A DNA stretch of 64,000 bases from Ralstonia soli. GTDB taxonomy: Bacteria; Pseudomonadota; Gammaproteobacteria; Burkholderiales; Burkholderiaceae. Shown one piece after another: positions 1 to 8,639 of the stretch (the first letter of the stretch is position 1; every line of letters begins with the position of its first letter). Both the position numbers and the translations under genes were made by a program. The notes under the pieces were generated by a model. The model worked only from the letters and a program-made list of their open reading frames with translations. It was not told where the DNA came from and did not search any database. Location: positions 1 through 64,000 of the forward strand of contig NZ_JAMXHT010000002.1 of assembly GCF_023955655.1 (NCBI RefSeq), in the 5' to 3' direction.

Positions 1-1
1 C

Positions 2-64
2 AGCACCACCCAGCCCAAGAAGGAGAAACGCACCGCCAAACAACCCGCACAAAGCGACACCTAA
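2..64 (+). CDS. C-terminal tail of an IS21 gene, probably the IstB-like ATPase (partial)
   Basis: Frame 2 is open from the window edge to a TAA at 62-64 and encodes a lysine-rich tail ending KQPAQSDT. It stops just before the terminal repeats of the IS21-type end, where the second gene of these elements, the AAA+ helper IstB, normally ends. The body of the gene is outside the window, so the assignment rests on position alone. Confidence 0.4.
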   Translation, partial: STTQPKKEKRTAKQPAQSDT

Positions 65-76
65 CAGCCTTTGGGG

Positions 77-123
77 TGGGTCAGTTTTCGATGCAAATCC
101 TGGGTCAGAATTCGGTGCAAATC
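77..123 (+). repeat. Two tandem IS21-type terminal repeats
   Basis: Copies at 77-99 and 101-123 are 23 bp long with a 24-bp period and differ at three positions (TT/AA and A/G). They are probably transposase-binding repeats of the IS right end. Confidence 0.6.
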
Positions 124-127
124 AACA

Positions 128-526
128 GTCTCGCCACGCTGCGCCTTGAACTAGGTGGCGGCTCCTCTCTGTATCCTTCTCTTCGAAGATGAGGCATATC
201 CAGAAAACTTCTGGGTCACCGGCCATGGTCTGTCACGCTGGTCTCACTAATTAGCGCGATATGTCCATGCATTCGCAATTATTCTGTCAAACCGATTCAC
301 TAGCACCGACACAATAAGTGGGAAAACGCTGAAGAATCAGTGGCGCAAGTTCCATGTATTGTGTCTCCCGACAACTTGTCGATCGACAGAATCCCCCGAG
401 CGCAGTCACAACGGGGCGGGCGGAGGGAGCGCTTCGACCCGGAATCGTGGCGCCCCTGAGTGCCATCTTCAGTTACCGGCTGGATCTTCTTGCAAATGCA
501 TCGTGAGATGTATTAGGGAATCCCAG
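128..526. other. Non-coding region between the IS end and the steroid locus
   Basis: No convincing gene is visible. The short open frames here lack a ribosome-binding site and any recognisable protein features. The stretch is visibly more AT-rich than the rest of the window. It carries no hairpin or repeat that I could identify; the promoter signals for the next gene lie downstream, at 527-571. Confidence 0.5.
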
Positions 527-571
527 TACTCCAAGCAGACGATTCGGCAGCGACACCCGATTGCCTACGCT
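527..571 (+). promoter_or_regulatory. Regulatory dyad (site A) and -10-like hexamer upstream of the DUF1302 gene
   Basis: TACTC-caagca-GACGAT lies at 527-543 and matches the recurrent dyad TAGTC-N6-GACGATG at all but one left-arm position. A TACGCT hexamer at 566-571 starts 31.5 bp from the dyad centre, close to the 30.5-bp spacing seen at other sites. The DUF1302 start codon is 69 bp downstream of the dyad. Confidence 0.55.
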
Positions 572-611
572 TCGCCGGCTATCTGACAGGTAGTCACACA
601 TAGGAGGAGCG

Positions 612-2174
612 ATGTACACGCAGCAACTTGGGTTGGGCGGGCCACGCGGACAGTGGTGCAGAACGGCGTTAGCGGCAGCATGCGCGGCAGTGATGATGCC
701 GGCGTGGGCGGGCAATACCATCGATCTGGGAGCGGACACCACGCTCGACTACCAGGCAACGGTGGGCTACGGGCTTGGCATGCGCACGCGTTCGCCGAGC
801 GGTACGTTGCTCTCGCCCGACAACATCAACGGCGACGATGGCGACCGCAACTTCAAGAAGGGGAGCCTGATTCAGAACCAGGTCAACTTCCTGGGCGAGG
901 GGGATCTCAAGCACGGCGACATGGGTTTCTTCCTGCGCTTCAGTGCGTTCTACGACCAGGCCTATCACCGGCCGAACGACAACAACGCGCCCGATACCGT
1001 CAACAAGGATGGCGCTTACAACGCATTCACCTCGGACGCACAGCATTTTCTTGGCGGACCCCGCGCGAAGCTGCTGTCGGCCTATGCGTACAACACTTTC
1101 AAATTTGCGGACACGGAGCTGAACGTCAAGCTGGGTAGCCAGGTCGTGCAATGGGGCGAGAGCCTGTATTTCGCCAACATTGCTGCCGCACAGGCCCCGG
1201 TGGATGCGGTCAAGGGCTATGTTGCCGGTGCCGAAGTCAAGGACATCCTGTTGCCGACACCGCAGTTGTCGATGCAGTGGAACCTGACGCCCAGCATCAG
1301 CTTGCTGGGCTACAAGCAGTTCCAGTTCCGGGAGAACCAGCTGGTGCCGCCGGGCGGCTACTTCAGCTATTCCGACGTGACCGGCCCGGGCTCGCAGTTC
1401 ATCACGGGTGACGGCTTTCAGATTCCGCGCGGCCCGGACATCAAGCCGAGCAGCCGCAATCAGTGGGGGGTAGGCGGCCGCTGGCGCGCCGAGCAGGGCA
1501 CGGAGTTCGGCCTGTATCACCTGCACTACAACGACACGAATCCCAACGTCGTCTTCAGTGTCTTTCCGACACTGCAATACCAGCAGACGTACTTCGACAA
1601 CATCAAGCTGACCGGGGCGAGCTTTTCGACGGATCTCTTCGGTGTGAATGTTGCCGGCGAAGCCTCGTACCGTCAGGGTGCGGCCGTGCTCGTCAACACC
1701 GCGGACGGCCCGCTGCCCACGCGAGGCAACGTCTGGCAAACCAATCTGTCGGCCATCTACACGATTGGCCCGACGCCGCTGGCGGCATCGCAGACGCTGG
1801 TTGGCGAAGTCTCTTACGTGCGCGTTGCCAGCGTGAAGCCGCTGGAGGGGTCGACCGAGTTGACCAACACGCGCGGCGCCCTGGCCGCAGAGGTGGGGTG
1901 GACGCTGAGCTACAAGAACGTGTTCGACGGCTGGGATCTGGATGTCCCGCTGACTTACGCCCACCAGTTCTCGGGCAACACGTCGCTGGCTGGGGCGCTC
2001 GGTGCATTGACCGGGGTAGGCGATACGCAGGTCTCGGCCGGCTTGACGTTCACGTACCACAGCAATCTGAAGCTCGGGATCGTGTACGCGAAGTTCCTCG
2101 GCACACCGAACGCGGTCACGCGCCCGCTGGCGGACCGCGACTACGTACTCGCCACCGCAACGTATTCGTTCTGA
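612..2174 (+). CDS. DUF1302 family outer-membrane protein
   Basis: This is a 520-residue protein with an N-terminal signal peptide (cleavage likely after PAWA, about residue 33) and a long body rich in Gly, aromatic and polar residues that ends in an aromatic (ATYSF), as expected of a beta-barrel outer-membrane protein of the DUF1302 family. AGGAGG at 602-607 is well placed before the ATG. It is followed 50 bp later by a DUF1329 gene, a pairing common in proteobacteria that degrade hydrophobic compounds. No biochemical role can be read from the sequence. The shared regulatory dyad suggests a role in moving steroid or lipid substrates across the outer membrane (inference). The other member of this putative system, an RND permease, lies at 47335. 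Confidence 0.8.
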   Translation: MYTQQLGLGGPRGQWCRTALAAACAAVMMPAWAGNTIDLGADTTLDYQATVGYGLGMRTRSPSGTLLSPDNINGDDGDRNFKKGSLIQNQVNFLGEGDLKHGDMGFFLRFSAFYDQAYHRPNDNNAPDTVNKDGAYNAFTSDAQHFLGGPRAKLLSAYAYNTFKFADTELNVKLGSQVVQWGESLYFANIAAAQAPVDAVKGYVAGAEVKDILLPTPQLSMQWNLTPSISLLGYKQFQFRENQLVPPGGYFSYSDVTGPGSQFITGDGFQIPRGPDIKPSSRNQWGVGGRWRAEQGTEFGLYHLHYNDTNPNVVFSVFPTLQYQQTYFDNIKLTGASFSTDLFGVNVAGEASYRQGAAVLVNTADGPLPTRGNVWQTNLSAIYTIGPTPLAASQTLVGEVSYVRVASVKPLEGSTELTNTRGALAAEVGWTLSYKNVFDGWDLDVPLTYAHQFSGNTSLAGALGALTGVGDTQVSAGLTFTYHSNLKLGIVYAKFLGTPNAVTRPLADRDYVLATATYSF

Positions 2175-2224
2175 TCGCGTTCTGACTTCTGACGCGTCTT
2201 TACCCTGACACAAGGAAATTGGAA

Positions 2225-3604
2225 ATGAAACGCAAACTTCGCCCCGCGCTGCGCGCCCTGGCATGGGTTGCCGGTACGACCCTCGCGCTGTCGGCATTCG
2301 CCAAGCTCACGCCTGAGGAGCTCAAGAAACTGGACGGCCCCCTCACGCCGATGGGCGCTGAGCGCGCCGGCAATGCCGATGGGTCCATTCCCGCCTGGAC
2401 GGGCAAGGTGCTCGGCGCACCGGCCGGCGTCGACTACAAGCCCGGCGAGCGCTACCCAGACCCGTACGCCAACGAGAAGCCCATCGCCGTGATCACGGCA
2501 AAGAACATGGCGCAGTACGAGTCGAAACTGACCGAAGGCACCAAGGCCATGTTCAAGCGCTATCCGGAGACGTTCAAGATCCCGGTGTACCCGAGCCATC
2601 GCGATTTCCGCTTGCCCGACGCCAAATACAAGGCCATTCACATGCAAGCCGCGCGCACGACCATGAACGAGAGCCAGAACGGGCTGCGCGACTTCCCGCC
2701 GATGGCGCCGTTCCCGATTCCGAAGTCGGGCGTGGAGTTGATGTGGAACCTGCGCCTGGCCGCCAGCCTCGTGGCGGAGGACGCGATCTACGACCAGGCG
2801 GTGGTGTATCCGAACGGCAACCTGGTGTGGGGCAAGACGACTTACACGATCTACGCTCCCGCGAGTTCGGACGTGTTCGACCCGAAGAATCCGCTGAACA
2901 GCAAGAGCTTCTTCCGGAACACCACGATCCTGCCGTTATCCGATCGCGGCACCATCATCACCGGATATGAAATGTGGGATCAGGACAGCGTCGACAACCG
3001 GCGCACGTGGGTCTACAACCCCGGGACGCGACGTGTGCGGCAGGCGCCCGAATTCGGCTTCGACCAGCCGCAGGGCCCCGGCGGCTTTCGCACCGTCGAT
3101 GACGATCGCCTGTTCAACGGCTCGGGGCTGCGCTACGACTGGAAGATCGTCGGCAAGCACGAGATGTACATCCCCTACGACAACTACAAGCTGATGGACC
3201 CGAACATCAAGTACGCGGCCATGCTGACGAAGGGGCATGAAAACATGGACTACATGCGCTTCGAGCTGCATCGCGTGTGGGTGCTGCAGGCCACGCTGAA
3301 GGAAGGCTACCGCCATCAGTACGCGAAGCGGGTGCTGTACATCGACGAAGACACCTGGAATGCAGTCGCCGCCGACAACTTCGATGCACGCGGCACGCTC
3401 TGGCGCACGAACTACATGGGCACGCTCTATGCCTTCGACGCCAAGGATTTTTATGCGACGGCGACTTTCTACCATGACCTGATCTCGGGCACGTACTACG
3501 CGGACCGCCTGACCAATGAAGGCCCGATGCCCGCTCTCACGCCAAACGCCAAATCGGTGGAGGGGTACTACACCGCTGACGCGATTCGCGGCGCCGGCAA
3601 GTAA
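2225..3604 (+). CDS. DUF1329 family periplasmic/outer-membrane-associated protein
   Basis: This is a protein of about 459 residues with a signal peptide (Arg/Lys-rich start, then ALAWVAGTTLALSAFA). The mature part begins KLTPEELKKL and matches the DUF1329 family in length and style (GAERAGN, GSIPAWTG and many WxY/FF motifs). I choose ATG 2225 because AAGGA at 2213-2217 is about 7 bp before it; an in-frame TTG at 2219 would be too close. It forms a two-gene unit with the DUF1302 gene and is followed by a strong hairpin at 3617-3646. By context it is a periplasmic or outer-membrane partner in a hydrophobic-substrate transport system, which is inference; the molecular function is unknown. Confidence 0.8.
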   Translation: MKRKLRPALRALAWVAGTTLALSAFAKLTPEELKKLDGPLTPMGAERAGNADGSIPAWTGKVLGAPAGVDYKPGERYPDPYANEKPIAVITAKNMAQYESKLTEGTKAMFKRYPETFKIPVYPSHRDFRLPDAKYKAIHMQAARTTMNESQNGLRDFPPMAPFPIPKSGVELMWNLRLAASLVAEDAIYDQAVVYPNGNLVWGKTTYTIYAPASSDVFDPKNPLNSKSFFRNTTILPLSDRGTIITGYEMWDQDSVDNRRTWVYNPGTRRVRQAPEFGFDQPQGPGGFRTVDDDRLFNGSGLRYDWKIVGKHEMYIPYDNYKLMDPNIKYAAMLTKGHENMDYMRFELHRVWVLQATLKEGYRHQYAKRVLYIDEDTWNAVAADNFDARGTLWRTNYMGTLYAFDAKDFYATATFYHDLISGTYYADRLTNEGPMPALTPNAKSVEGYYTADAIRGAGK

Positions 3605-3616
3605 CCGTGCAACGGC

Positions 3617-3646
3617 CCGGCCCGCCGCGCGGGTGCGGCGGGCCGG
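3617..3646 (+). terminator. Hairpin terminator after the DUF1302-DUF1329 pair
   Basis: A perfect 12-bp GC-only stem (3617-3628 with 3635-3646) and a 6-base loop lie 13 bp after the stop codon. The following tract is only moderately T-rich, so termination strength is uncertain. Confidence 0.55.
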
Positions 3647-3691
3647 TCGCGCTTCTCGTCGCCCGTGCCCGCTTGAATCTCATTTGAAAGC

Positions 3692-4933
3692 ATGCAGACA
3701 TCCACTTCTCTTCACCCCCATGCACGTCGTGGCTGGATTGTCGTTGTTGGCCTGGCCCTTGTGTTGTGCGTCGCCTTCGGTACCACGCTGAATGCCCTGA
3801 GCGTGCTCACTCCGCCTATCACGCAGGCATTCCAGTGCTCGAACGAGCAGGCGGCGCGGGTGGCGACGGTATTCCTCATCACCATGACGCTGGCGATGCC
3901 CGCCGCGGGCTGGTTGCTGGATCGCATTGCACCGTGCCCTGTCATGACGGCCGGCGCGGTCTTGACCGTGATCGGATATTTCGTCGCCGCGCGCAGCCTC
4001 GACATCGACGTGTTCACCGTCGCGATGGGCATCGCCGGCATTGGTGTGGGGGCTTCGACCTATGTCCCTGCCATCACACTCGCCTCACACTGGATCGCAC
4101 CACACCGGCAGGGATTGGCTTACGGGATCCTGCTTGCCGGGGGCGCGATCGGCGCCATCATCTTTCCGGTGCTGATCACCCATCTCACCAATGCTTTTGG
4201 CTGGCGTTATGCGATGCAGTCGATCGGTTGGTGCATCGCGCTCACCTGCGTGCCATTGCTGCTCTGGGTGGCTCGCCTGCCGAATGCGGAGGAAGTGACG
4301 CACGTCGCCGCGCCGGGCATGACACCACTTGCCGGCTACGGCATTGGCGAAGCGCTGCGCATGCCGCGCTACTGGTTGTGGATCGTGATGATGCTGCTTG
4401 TCACGCTGAGCAGTCTGGGCGTGTACATCGCGCTGGTGCCTTACCTGGTCGCCAGCGGCTATTCTGCAGAGCGCGCGGCGGCCATCTACGCTGCGGTCGG
4501 TGCGGCAACCTTCATCGGCAATTTTCTGTTCGGTGCGCTCAGCGAGCGCTGGGGGGCGAGGGCCGTGCTGCTGGTCGGCACGGCTGCCAGCGCCGCCGGC
4601 ATCCTCTGCCTGCTTGCCGTGCGCGACCGCACGCTGGGCATGATGGCGATTGCCTCGTTCTCGTTGATCTGGGGCAGCACGTTCAATCTGGCCAACCAGC
4701 TCTCACCGCTGCTGCTGGCCGAAGCGGTGGGGCAGCGCAACTTCGGCAGCCTGCTCGGCATCGGCAACCTGATCTCGGGCCTGGGTTCTGCCATCAGTCC
4801 GGAAGCGCTTGGGTATCTGGTCGACGTCACGCACACCTACACGCACGCGCTCGTGCTGTGCACTGCGCTGATGGCTGCCGCGCTGGTGCCCATCGCGCTG
4901 ATGCGTGGCGCGCCGCGGGAGGGCATCGCATGA
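3692..4933 (+). CDS. MFS transporter
   Basis: This 413-residue inner-membrane protein has about 12 hydrophobic segments. The first is at about residues 10-30, a DR motif (WLLDRIAP) follows TM2, and a central hydrophilic stretch lies near residue 200, all typical of the major facilitator superfamily; it resembles the oxalate/formate antiporter-like subgroup. Its stop codon overlaps the start of the next gene (ATGA at 4930-4933), so it is translationally coupled to an FAD amine-oxidase-like enzyme and then to a RidA protein. The substrate is not recognisable; an amine or amino acid would fit the neighbours. No copy of the steroid-locus dyad precedes it. Confidence 0.8.
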   Translation: MQTSTSLHPHARRGWIVVVGLALVLCVAFGTTLNALSVLTPPITQAFQCSNEQAARVATVFLITMTLAMPAAGWLLDRIAPCPVMTAGAVLTVIGYFVAARSLDIDVFTVAMGIAGIGVGASTYVPAITLASHWIAPHRQGLAYGILLAGGAIGAIIFPVLITHLTNAFGWRYAMQSIGWCIALTCVPLLLWVARLPNAEEVTHVAAPGMTPLAGYGIGEALRMPRYWLWIVMMLLVTLSSLGVYIALVPYLVASGYSAERAAAIYAAVGAATFIGNFLFGALSERWGARAVLLVGTAASAAGILCLLAVRDRTLGMMAIASFSLIWGSTFNLANQLSPLLLAEAVGQRNFGSLLGIGNLISGLGSAISPEALGYLVDVTHTYTHALVLCTALMAAALVPIALMRGAPREGIA

Positions 4934-6267
4934 TGTCGCTTGCACCAATGAGCACAAGCGAGGCGTACGAAGCGGGCGCGATCGACATCGCATACAGCGG
5001 ATGGCGGCCGCAGGAGCCCCTGGCCACCTATGCACCGCTGGCCGGCGATATCGATACAGACGTCGTCGTCATTGGCGCCGGTCTGGCGGGGGCGTCCCTC
5101 ACGCTCCATCTTGCCGAGCGTGGCGTACGGGCCGTCACGTTGGAGGCGCGGCAGCCGGGCAATGGCGCATCGGGGCGCAACGCCGGACACGTGCAGACGT
5201 TTCTGGACGACCTTGAGCCGCTGCGCGCCTGGGGCGATCGGGCCACGCGCTTTGTCGACTTCTTCATCGAGCATCGCAACATCGTGTTCGATCTTTGCGC
5301 CAAGTACGGCATCGATGGGGATGCGGCCAAGTGCGGCATGGTGGAAGCTGCACTGCGTCCGCAACGCGCGCTCGAACGCAAAGCGGCGCAATGGAAGGCA
5401 TACGGCTATGACGTGGATGTCGTCGGTACGCCGGAACTGCGCGCGCTGCTCGGCACCGAGCATTACCGCTACGGGCTCCATTGGCGTGAGGGCGGGCGGG
5501 TCAATCCGTTCCTGTTCACCAACGGGATGGTGTCGGCTGCGGTGCGGATGGGCGCCCGGGTATACGGCGACTCACCGGTGCTTGCGTGCACCCGCGAAGG
5601 GCAGCGCTGGCGGGTTCGGACCGCAGCGGGCTCCGTGCTCACGCAGCGTGTTGTGATCTGCACGAACGGCCACGCCGGCAACCCCTTCTTTCCGGATCTT
5701 GCCCGCACGCAGTACCCGCTGGTGGCCTGCGCGATGGCGACCCGGCCGCTACCGGCGCACGTGCTGGATGCGATCAACCCGAGCCGAGCGGCCGTCACGC
5801 AATTTCCGACGGGGCTGTATCCGATGGTCATCGATGGGCGCAACCGCCTGATCACGGCCACGATTCCGCATCCGGGGCGGGCGCACGAAGCACAGGCTTA
5901 CTTCAGCTATTTCCTGCAGCACCTCCATCGGGCTCATCCGCAGACGCGCGATGCCAACATCGAAATGGAGGCGTATTGGACCGGCATCACGGCGAATTCG
6001 TCGTCGGTGTACCACGCCGACTTTCCAAAGCTCTACCGTGTGGAAGATGGCGTGCTGGCCCTGATGAACCTCGGCACGTGGGGCAATGTCATGGGGCCGT
6101 TGCTCGGCATGAGCCTGGCGCATGCACTGGCGAGCAACCGTACCGATGCGTGCGTGCTCCCTGTCGAGAAGCCAGAACGCGTGCGTGTGCCCCGGCTGTT
6201 CGAATTCAAGACCCGTCACCTCATGATCCCTGCCGCGAGAATCATCGACCGGCTCAACCTTGCTTAA
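4930..6267 (+). CDS. FAD-dependent oxidoreductase of the DAO / OrdL type
   Basis: This is a protein of about 445 residues. A Rossmann motif (VVVIGAGLAGASLTLHLAERG, from about residue 38) is followed by the flavin-contacting GNGASGRNAG, matching gamma-glutamylputrescine oxidase-like members of the DAO family. The ATG at 4930 overlaps the preceding MFS stop; a second ATG directly follows at 4933. The same frame is open far upstream, but that part is only a shadow of the MFS gene. The expected activity is oxidation of an amine or amino acid to an imine, which fits the RidA enamine/imine deaminase encoded next. The exact substrate is unknown, and a direct link to steroid breakdown is not evident. 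Confidence 0.75.
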   Translation: MMSLAPMSTSEAYEAGAIDIAYSGWRPQEPLATYAPLAGDIDTDVVVIGAGLAGASLTLHLAERGVRAVTLEARQPGNGASGRNAGHVQTFLDDLEPLRAWGDRATRFVDFFIEHRNIVFDLCAKYGIDGDAAKCGMVEAALRPQRALERKAAQWKAYGYDVDVVGTPELRALLGTEHYRYGLHWREGGRVNPFLFTNGMVSAAVRMGARVYGDSPVLACTREGQRWRVRTAAGSVLTQRVVICTNGHAGNPFFPDLARTQYPLVACAMATRPLPAHVLDAINPSRAAVTQFPTGLYPMVIDGRNRLITATIPHPGRAHEAQAYFSYFLQHLHRAHPQTRDANIEMEAYWTGITANSSSVYHADFPKLYRVEDGVLALMNLGTWGNVMGPLLGMSLAHALASNRTDACVLPVEKPERVRVPRLFEFKTRHLMIPAARIIDRLNLA

Positions 6268-6281
6268 AGGAAAGCACCCTG

Positions 6282-6689
6282 ATGACCATTGAACATCTGA
6301 ACCCCAGCGGTTTGCTCAGCTTCCCGCCGCTCACCCAGGTCGTCGTCACGGCGAGCCGCCGGTTGGCCTTCGTCGCTGGTCAGACGGCTTGCAACGCTCA
6401 GTACGAGGTGCTGGGTGGCAACGACTATCGTGCCCAATCGGAGCAGGCCCTGCGGCATCTGAAGATCGCCGTGGAGGCCGCCGGCGCGACCGTGCACCAG
6501 ATCGTCAGCAGCACGGTGTATTTGAAGGCACTGACACCCGAGGTGGCCGAGCAGTTCGTGGCTGCCCTGTCCACCGCATTGGACGGAGGACCGTTCCCGC
6601 CTCACGCCTTTACGATGGTTGGGGTCCAGGCGCTGGCTAGCCCAGAGGTGCTGGTTGAAATTTCGGCGGTGGTCGCGATCGACGACTGA
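6282..6689 (+). CDS. RidA/YjgF family protein (enamine/imine deaminase-like)
   Basis: This 135-residue protein starts 14 bp after the oxidoreductase stop, behind AAAGGAAA. The pattern (FVAGQTACNAQYEVLG near the N-terminus, QSEQALRHLKIAVEAAGAT in the middle, PPHAFTMVGVQALASPEVLVEISAVV at the end) is that of the Rid/YjgF/YER057c fold. The usual catalytic Arg of archetypal RidA (Asn/Pro-Arg before the last strands) is not obvious; the equivalent stretch reads HAFTMVGV. It may therefore belong to one of the Rid1-7 subgroups without deaminase activity. It probably handles reactive imines made by the upstream FAD oxidase. Confidence 0.75.
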   Translation: MTIEHLNPSGLLSFPPLTQVVVTASRRLAFVAGQTACNAQYEVLGGNDYRAQSEQALRHLKIAVEAAGATVHQIVSSTVYLKALTPEVAEQFVAALSTALDGGPFPPHAFTMVGVQALASPEVLVEISAVVAIDD

Positions 6690-6897
6690 TCGATCCGCGT
6701 TGGCGATGCGCCGGCGTCACGACCCAGTGATCGCGGTGGTGGCCGGCTTTCGGCCAACGCACCGCGGCCGGTGGACTGCGTACCCGCTGCGTACTGGCCA
6801 TGGTGAGGTCACCGCCATGATGTTCGATGTCTTGATTGGCCCATATCTGCCTCGCGCTATGATGCTGCGAACGAAGAAACGACCGAGTACAAGCAAG

Positions 6898-7476
6898 ATG
6901 ACAGTCAAGGCGGGGCCTGGGCGGAGCAGGCCGGGAGGTAGAACGGAGCAGGTGCGCAACGCCGTGACAGCGGCCGTGCTGCAGTTGATCGAGGCGGGGC
7001 AGATCGATTTTGAATTGCAGGAGGTGGCTCGCCTGTCAGGCGTGCATCGGACCACCATCCATCGCCGTTGGCCCGACAGAGCATCGCTGATTGCCGAGGC
7101 GCTAAGCGAACACACCTCGCACATCGACGTGCAGTTCACCGGCGACTGGCGTGCCGACATCCGGCACGTGGCCTTCGCGCTGCGGGACTTCCTGAGCAAT
7201 CCGGCCGAGGTCGCCATGAACACGCTTCTGGCCTCGACGGACAACGCGGAGTTCCGCGAAATGATGACGGGGCACTGGGGCACCGTGATGGCGGTCTTCC
7301 AGACGCCCATCCTCCAGGCACAGGCGCGCGGCGAGATCGATGCGCGGCATGATGCCGAGATGCTCGTTTCGATGATGATTGCGCCGATCGTGTCGAACAT
7401 CATCTTCATCAAGCAGACGCCGGATGACCGCTTTATGGAGCGCCTGGTGGCGCAACTGATCAACGCCTGTTCGTGA
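6898..7476 (+). CDS. TetR family transcriptional regulator
   Basis: This is a protein of about 192 residues with an N-terminal helix-turn-helix (DFELQEVARLSGVHRTTIHRRW, about residues 38-60) typical of TetR repressors, followed by an all-helical ligand-binding domain ending FMERLVAQLINACS. The start is uncertain. ATGs at 6817, 6859, 6862 and 6898 are in frame; 6898 is preferred because the protein then begins just before the basic arm (GRSRPGGRTEQVRNAV), but its SD sequence is weak. It follows the MFS-FAD-RidA genes and may control them. It converges tail-to-tail with LuxR regulator 1, leaving an 8-bp gap. Confidence 0.75.
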   Translation: MTVKAGPGRSRPGGRTEQVRNAVTAAVLQLIEAGQIDFELQEVARLSGVHRTTIHRRWPDRASLIAEALSEHTSHIDVQFTGDWRADIRHVAFALRDFLSNPAEVAMNTLLASTDNAEFREMMTGHWGTVMAVFQTPILQAQARGEIDARHDAEMLVSMMIAPIVSNIIFIKQTPDDRFMERLVAQLINACS

Positions 7477-7484
7477 CGCTGCGA

Positions 7485-8639
7485 TCAATGCTGCGGGATG
7501 ACGCTGTTGAAGATCGTCTGGATCAGCGCAGTCTGTCGTGTTACGCCCGCCTTTGAAAAGATCGTACGCAGATGCGCGCGCGCGGTGTTGCGGCTGATGT
7601 CCAGCGCTTGCGATGCCTCATCGAGGGAGAGGCCTTCCACCAGCAGCAGGACCAGTGAAGCCTCGGCGCGCGTGAAGTCGAACATGCTTCGCAGCAGTTC
7701 GGCGGAGGCCACGGCTTTCTGGTCAGGGTCTCGAATCAGCACCAGCGCCGCGGGACGGTGCTTGCTGCCGGACCAATCGACGGCGGAAACCGCGCGTACC
7801 AGGATGCCAAGCTTGGACCGGCCCGGGCTTCTGGTGATGGACAGGCCATTCGCAATGCCGGGCTGGGCGGCGCCAAACGTGCCGCTTGTAATCGCTTGCT
7901 GGATCAGCCCCTGCAGCTTGCGGTTTTCCACCGAGTGATCGCTGACCAAACGGCCGTTCATGAGGGCGATGCCATCCTGTTCCGCCAGCAGCGCCTCCGC
8001 GATCGAGTTGGTGCTCAGCACGTTGCCGCTTTCGTCGAGTGCCACGGAGCCGATGAGCAGACGGTCCACCGTCCCTTCGTAAAGCCGGCGCTGTGATTCG
8101 GTTGTGTTGAGGCCGTCGCGAATGCGCACCGCACGCCGCAGGTGCGGCAATAACAGCTTGCATAGCGCCTTGTCGGCGTCGGAGAACGGGGCAGCCGCGT
8201 GCGACCGGCAGACCCGCAGACGGCATTCGATACCGTGATCGGTACGAATATCGGCCCCCATGATGTGGAGCACATCGTAGGGCTTGTTGAAGAAGCGGTA
8301 GATCTCGCTCTCCAGCCACTGCTGCTGGCCGATCAACTCCTGCACGGTGACGACCTCATCGCGCGGCAAGTTGACGAAGGGATCGAGGGCATAGAAGTGT
8401 TGGGCATACGCGCCCGTTCCCACCGTTGTGTCGACAGCGCTGGAGGTCACCAGCAACCCGGCTGAGCCATCGGTCGGCGGGCGCAACACCAGCGTCACGT
8501 AGGTCGCTGAAAACTGGTGCCGCAGGGCATCGAGGAGCGTGCGCCACGGAATGTCGATGAGCACGCCCTCGTAGACCATGCCGATCAGTTCGGAGAGCGC
8601 GTCCATGTCGGGCGTCGGCTGATCGAGGTGGACGGTCAT
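7485..8639 (-). CDS. LuxR-type transcriptional regulator 1 (TeiR-like)
   Basis: This is a protein of about 384 residues with a C-terminal LuxR/GerE helix-turn-helix (FDFTRAEASLVLLLVEGLSL, then DISRNTARAHLRTIFSKAGV) and a long N-terminal sensory region. It is clearly paralogous to the regulator at 22529: both share WRTLLDALR/WARALELIR, the YALDPFV block, GADI-T-D-G-ECRLR and the HTH. The size and layout match TeiR, the LuxR-type testosterone-inducible activator of Comamonas testosteroni. The start is uncertain: ATG 8639 (MTVHLDQ) is chosen by comparison with the paralogue, but an upstream ATG at 8693 is in frame, and neither has a strong SD. It is divergent from KshA1, with dyad site B between them. 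It is a candidate activator of the regulon. Confidence 0.75.
   Translation of the reverse strand: MTVHLDQPTPDMDALSELIGMVYEGVLIDIPWRTLLDALRHQFSATYVTLVLRPPTDGSAGLLVTSSAVDTTVGTGAYAQHFYALDPFVNLPRDEVVTVQELIGQQQWLESEIYRFFNKPYDVLHIMGADIRTDHGIECRLRVCRSHAAAPFSDADKALCKLLLPHLRRAVRIRDGLNTTESQRRLYEGTVDRLLIGSVALDESGNVLSTNSIAEALLAEQDGIALMNGRLVSDHSVENRKLQGLIQQAITSGTFGAAQPGIANGLSITRSPGRSKLGILVRAVSAVDWSGSKHRPAALVLIRDPDQKAVASAELLRSMFDFTRAEASLVLLLVEGLSLDEASQALDISRNTARAHLRTIFSKAGVTRQTALIQTIFNSVIPQH

Larger units (their letters stand above)
1..127 (+). mobile_element. Right end of an IS21-family insertion sequence (partial)
   Basis: The window opens inside what looks like the right end of an IS21-type element. 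A short coding tail stops at 64, followed by two 23-bp direct repeats of the form TGGGTCAGnnTTCGnTGCAAATC (77-99 and 101-123). Multiple internal repeats next to the tip are typical of IS21-family ends, and the element would end at the CA dinucleotide at 126-127. The left end and transposase genes lie outside the window, so the exact element and any target duplication cannot be determined. Confidence 0.6.

Noticed and set aside
669-2297. 542-residue open frame on the minus strand opposite the DUF1302 gene
   Set aside because: It is the complement of a clear signal-peptide-bearing beta-barrel gene and has no SD or motif.
3766-6267. An 833-residue apparent fusion protein spanning the MFS and FAD genes
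   Set aside because: The first half is the wrong frame of the MFS gene. The true FAD protein starts at 4930 with an ATGA overlap.
6670-6685. TGGTC-gcgatc-GACGA, a partial dyad before the TetR gene
   Set aside because: It lies inside the 3' end of the RidA coding sequence, its left arm is changed, and nothing at the 30.5-bp spacing looks like a -10. Probably chance.
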